DNA of 64,000 bases, from positions 20,002,866 through 20,066,865 of the forward strand of contig CM051018.1 of the NCBI GenBank assembly GCA_027704905.1, read 5' to 3'. Position 1 is the first letter of the stretch; each line of letters starts with the position of its first letter. Both the position numbers and the translations under genes were made by a program. Shown piece by piece: positions 41,626 to 64,000 of this stretch. The notes beneath the pieces were generated by a model. That model was not told the origin of the DNA. It did no database searches and saw only the letters and a program-made list of their open reading frames with translations. The DNA comes from Muraenolepis orangiensis. Lineage: Eukaryota; Chordata; Actinopteri; Gadiformes; Muraenolepididae.

Positions 41626-60650
<19,025 letters not shown>

Positions 60651-61034
60651 CTATAAAAAAAAGAGAAGAAAACAACACACTTGTTGACAATACATCCAGT
60701 GAGAGTGACACAATGCAACACAAACACCGCTCTGTAGCCAATAATCACTTAATGATTATTAGTGACGTGACCTTCAATAACCCCCCCCCCCTCCTCCCCT
60801 CCACCCCTCCCAAGAGAAAGCTCCTTGGCTGGAGATGCTCAGTGGCCAGCAGCAGCAGCACAAGAGACAATGGATGAGTTGTACATCCTGGACGGGACAC
60901 TCGATGTGGGCCCATGGGAATCTGAAACCCAAGCCGGTTGCCGGCAGAAAAAAACGACATTAACGAAATTAAATGGTCGAAGGCCGGGCATTTGGGAGGT
61001 ATTCGCCTGATAGATATAGTGGGACAGATTCTGT

Positions 61035-61077
<43 letters not shown>

Positions 61078-61211
61078 ACACGTTCGCTCACTTGTAACAA
61101 TGTGTGACGGTGACAAAATCTCCAATCTTCAGATCAACAGTTCAGAGAATGCGACGAACGTGTGATGACACAATTAGTCAAGCTCACCTCTTTTTACACA
61201 ACATGTTAGGT

Positions 61212-61344
<133 letters not shown>

Positions 61345-62494
61345 TGTGTGTGTGTGTGGGGGGGATTTGTAGCATGTTTACACATCACACATACAAGCGC
61401 GTGTTCTTTCCGGTATGTCCCGGTATGGCTCAGGTCCTGGGATCTCGCAGGCAGCTCGTGGGCTCATGTTACTGCCGGAGACACAATTGTGACAGCGGGC
61501 AGTTCAGCGAGTTGACCGCAGCATCTTGACAGCAGACGCAGCGCTCACGACGGACAAGCTATGTCCTAATGAGCTAGTAAGGTGGTTCCTAAACTATTGA
61601 AGGTCCTGTACCCCCCTCAAACATGTAACCTCCTGCTGTGTACCCCCTCTACCTCTCTCACCTGATGTTACATATGAAGACACGTCGCTGTTATTAACTC
61701 ATTTACACTTCATTCAACCTCGTAGAAAGCCCTCTCATATTTCAAACAAGTGATATGCACATCAGCTCAAACACAATATGAATGACTCTGGAAAAGTAAG
61801 AATAAAACATTTAATAATGTAAGTGATAAAAATAAATGTCATAGTAATGCTAGCTTATTGCTAGCATCAGCTAGTATGTGAGGCCACTACACACATACAT
61901 TTGACCTCTGTGGAGACCGTGACATAAAACAGGCGACGTGGTACAGTCCGTAACCAGGCTCAGGAACCGCTGACCAGCCTCCGTAATAAAACTTGACATA
62001 AGGTGAATAAAAGATGTGTCTTAAAGTGCACATTCCTGGAGCGATTTCAGGCACTCCATCTCCAGAGGAACGGCAGACACATTGACTATTGTGTTTGGAG
62101 TGGACACTGAACTATGTGACTTCACCCCCCCCCCCTCCCCTTTATTTAGTTTTTAATGATGACTTCCGCCAATCAAAACATTCTTGCTGGCCTTGCTTGT
62201 CTGAAAGACCCGATTTTTCATTATCAGTAAAGTAACTCAAGGCAGGGTTCTCTTTCTTTTTTCTTTTTTTTCTCTCTGAAGTTGCCTTTATTACAAGGTT
62301 TTTAAAAAACAACAACCGATAGCACACATGACTATGAAGCGCTCTGGTCTTTGTGCACGGCTTCATGTGATTAAAACCATGCGAAAGGCCCCACGGGGGG
62401 GTCGGCTGGTTTAGAGCTGAAATGCTTCTTCTTCTTCTTCTTCTTTTTAATTCTGTGGCCCTTCTTCTGCTCAAATGAGCCCCCTTGTTCATGT

Positions 62495-62703
62495 GAAGAA
62501 GAAGAAGAAGAAGAAGAAGAAGAAGAAGAAGAAGAAGAAGAAGAAGAAGAAGAAGAAGAAGAAGAAGAAGAAGAAGAAGAAGAAGAAGAAGAAGAAGAAG
62601 AAGAAGAAGAAGAAGAAGAAGAAGAAGAAGAAGAAGAAGAAGAAGAAGAAGAAGAAGAAGAAGAAGAAGAAGAAGAAGAAGAAGAAGAAGAAGAAGAAGA
62701 AGG
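62495..62703 (+). repeat. (GAA)n expansion of about 209 bp
   Basis: Uninterrupted GAA trinucleotides, nearly 70 units; a short (CTT)n at about 62429-62447 lies just upstream, so the two can pair. On the pde10a sense strand the tract is (TTC)n. Confidence 0.96.
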
Positions 62704-63019
62704 AAATAAAGCCTTGGGTGTTGTTTGTTGTTTTAAACATTCCACCAGTGTAGTACGGGCTTCCTAACATAGCCCTGAGAGCTACTTTGGAGCGAGACCC
62801 TGGCCAGGCGTGATGTCAAGCAGGCCATAAGGAGCCCCCCCCCCCCCATCCGCTCCCTCCATCAATAGTAGAAGCCTCTAGCGTTATATACACAGTATAT
62901 ATATATATATATATCTTTATTATATATTGGAAAACCCAGTCACTTGCACCATGGCAAATCATTTAACGGCTCTCTTGGGATACAGTGTCTCTTGACTGTT
63001 TACTGTGTATAGATATATG

Positions 63020-63345
63020 GGATATATACAAGATTTAAGATTTGTATTCGCCATATGCAACAAGTACAATGGAATGTACTAAAACATTATACTATAAAAT
63101 AAAAATACTGTACACAAAAAAAGGAACAATAAAGTGACGTGATGGGATATGTACATGTAACAGCAATAATCATGCATCATGATAACAGTGCAGTACAGTG
63201 CAGTAACTGTAATGAGTCCAGAAAGTCCAGCAAAAGTATGATAGTGTAATGTTAATGGAAATGTTGTGATAGTGGCAGCACTCCTAGCAGTTCAGTAGGC
63301 GCACTGACTGTGGATAAAAAACTATCCTTGAATCCTAGTCCTTGT
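63020..63345 (-). mobile_element. LINE 3'-end-like fragment (reverse)
   Basis: Contains GTAATGAGTCCAGAAAGTCC and GTGGCAGCACTCCTAGCAG, shared with the 36.1 kb copy, and AAAACTATCCTTGAATCC, a block seen in fish non-LTR element 3' regions. Confidence 0.65.
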
Positions 63346-63362
63346 ACTGATGCTGGGGAACC

Positions 63363-63393
<31 letters not shown>

Positions 63394-63569
63394 AGATATC
63401 CCACAACAGTATATTCACCGTTAACGGCCACACACACATACTAAATCTTTGAACACCATCGGGGTTAAAAATGTCAATAAAGATGAATGTTTATTTAAAT
63501 GATTAATGTATTCAAATATAACTGCCAAGCGTAAATGAAGTGGTGCATAGAAGACAGCCAAAGGCTGAT

Positions 63570-63962
63570 GGTCTCCTCCACATCACCAGGGTTCATTGCA
63601 TATACAGTAGTCCTTCATGGACCCTAGTTCCTCATCCAGCTGCTAGTTTCTCATTAACATTACACTTATCATCACAAGTTACTGCACTGTACTGCACTGT
63701 ATTCACGATGCTGCTGCACTACTGGCACTTTAAATGGCTTTTTGTAAAAATATATTAAAAAAACAACCATGTACATTCAACACATATCATTTAACAGTCA
63801 CTTTGCTGCTCTTTTTTGGTTTATTTTAATTGTATATATTATTTTTATTTTTATGGTATTCTTTTGTAGTTATTCTGCGGGAGGGAATGGGGAATAAGCA
63901 TTCCAATGTTCTTGTTACAAATGGCCAATAAACATATCTTGTATCTTGTATCTTGTATCTAG
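63570..63962 (+). mobile_element. LINE 3'-end-like fragment (forward)
   Basis: GCTGCTGCACTACTGGCACT and GGGAATGGGGAATAAGCATT match the 23.6-24.1 kb copy; the end is a tandem TCTTGTATCT repeat. Inverted relative to the copy at 63.0-63.3 kb. Confidence 0.65.
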
Positions 63963-64000
63963 AGAGACGTCGGTTAGCCACGGTTAGGTTCCTGACCCGC

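Noticed and set aside
62371..62770. Poly-Ser, poly-Lys and poly-Phe ORFs
   Set aside because: Six-frame products of the GAA array, not proteins.

Overview
This is vertebrate nuclear DNA, almost certainly from a teleost fish. Coding sequence is split into short exons with GT-AG introns, exons encode vertebrate proteins at fish-like divergence, and microsatellites (TG/CA, GA/CT, GAA, GAT) are extraordinarily dense. Such repeat density is a known trait of cod-like (gadiform) genomes, but naming the order is inference. The bacterial-style long ORFs are nearly all read-through of repeats (Cys-Val, His-Thr, Ser-Leu, Arg-Glu) and are not genes.

Layout. (1) About 1-17,550, + strand: mcu, the mitochondrial calcium uniporter pore. 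Seven exons (2 to 8) are present in one continuous frame; exon 1 was not found and probably lies upstream. A long 3' UTR follows. (2) 19,183-29,516, + strand: oit3, complete in nine exons (signal peptide, D8C, EGF-like repeats, ZP domain; 551 aa). (3) 34,858-31,778, - strand: pla2g12b, complete in four exons, 387 aa, about twice the mammalian length because of an acidic Gln/Glu-rich N-terminal insertion. (4) About 38.4-36.4 kb, - strand: coding-like exons I could not assign. (5) 60,650-41,626, - strand: pde10a, twenty exons through the C-terminus (730 aa plus a partial codon); the first exons lie beyond the window.

Genome logic. mcu-oit3-pla2g12b keeps the order and orientation of human 10q22.1. 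Instead of P4HA1, the next gene is pde10a, which is at 6q27 in human, so the window spans a synteny breakpoint. oit3 and pla2g12b are hepatic/secretory genes in mammals. The pla2g12b upstream region has two HNF4-type sites and oit3 has a TATA-like box and a DR3 nuclear-receptor motif, consistent with liver/intestine control. mcu and pde10a are unrelated in pathway (mitochondrial calcium uptake; cyclic nucleotide hydrolysis).

Non-coding content: tRNA-derived SINE-like units, LINE 3'-end fragments with short terminal tandem repeats, a hAT-type MITE with a perfect 8-bp target duplication in oit3 intron 1, a 160-bp foldback in mcu intron 6, several minisatellites, a G-quadruplex-prone tract and a roughly 209-bp GAA expansion in pde10a introns. 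Several splice acceptors abut microsatellites directly, so repeat length could influence splicing.
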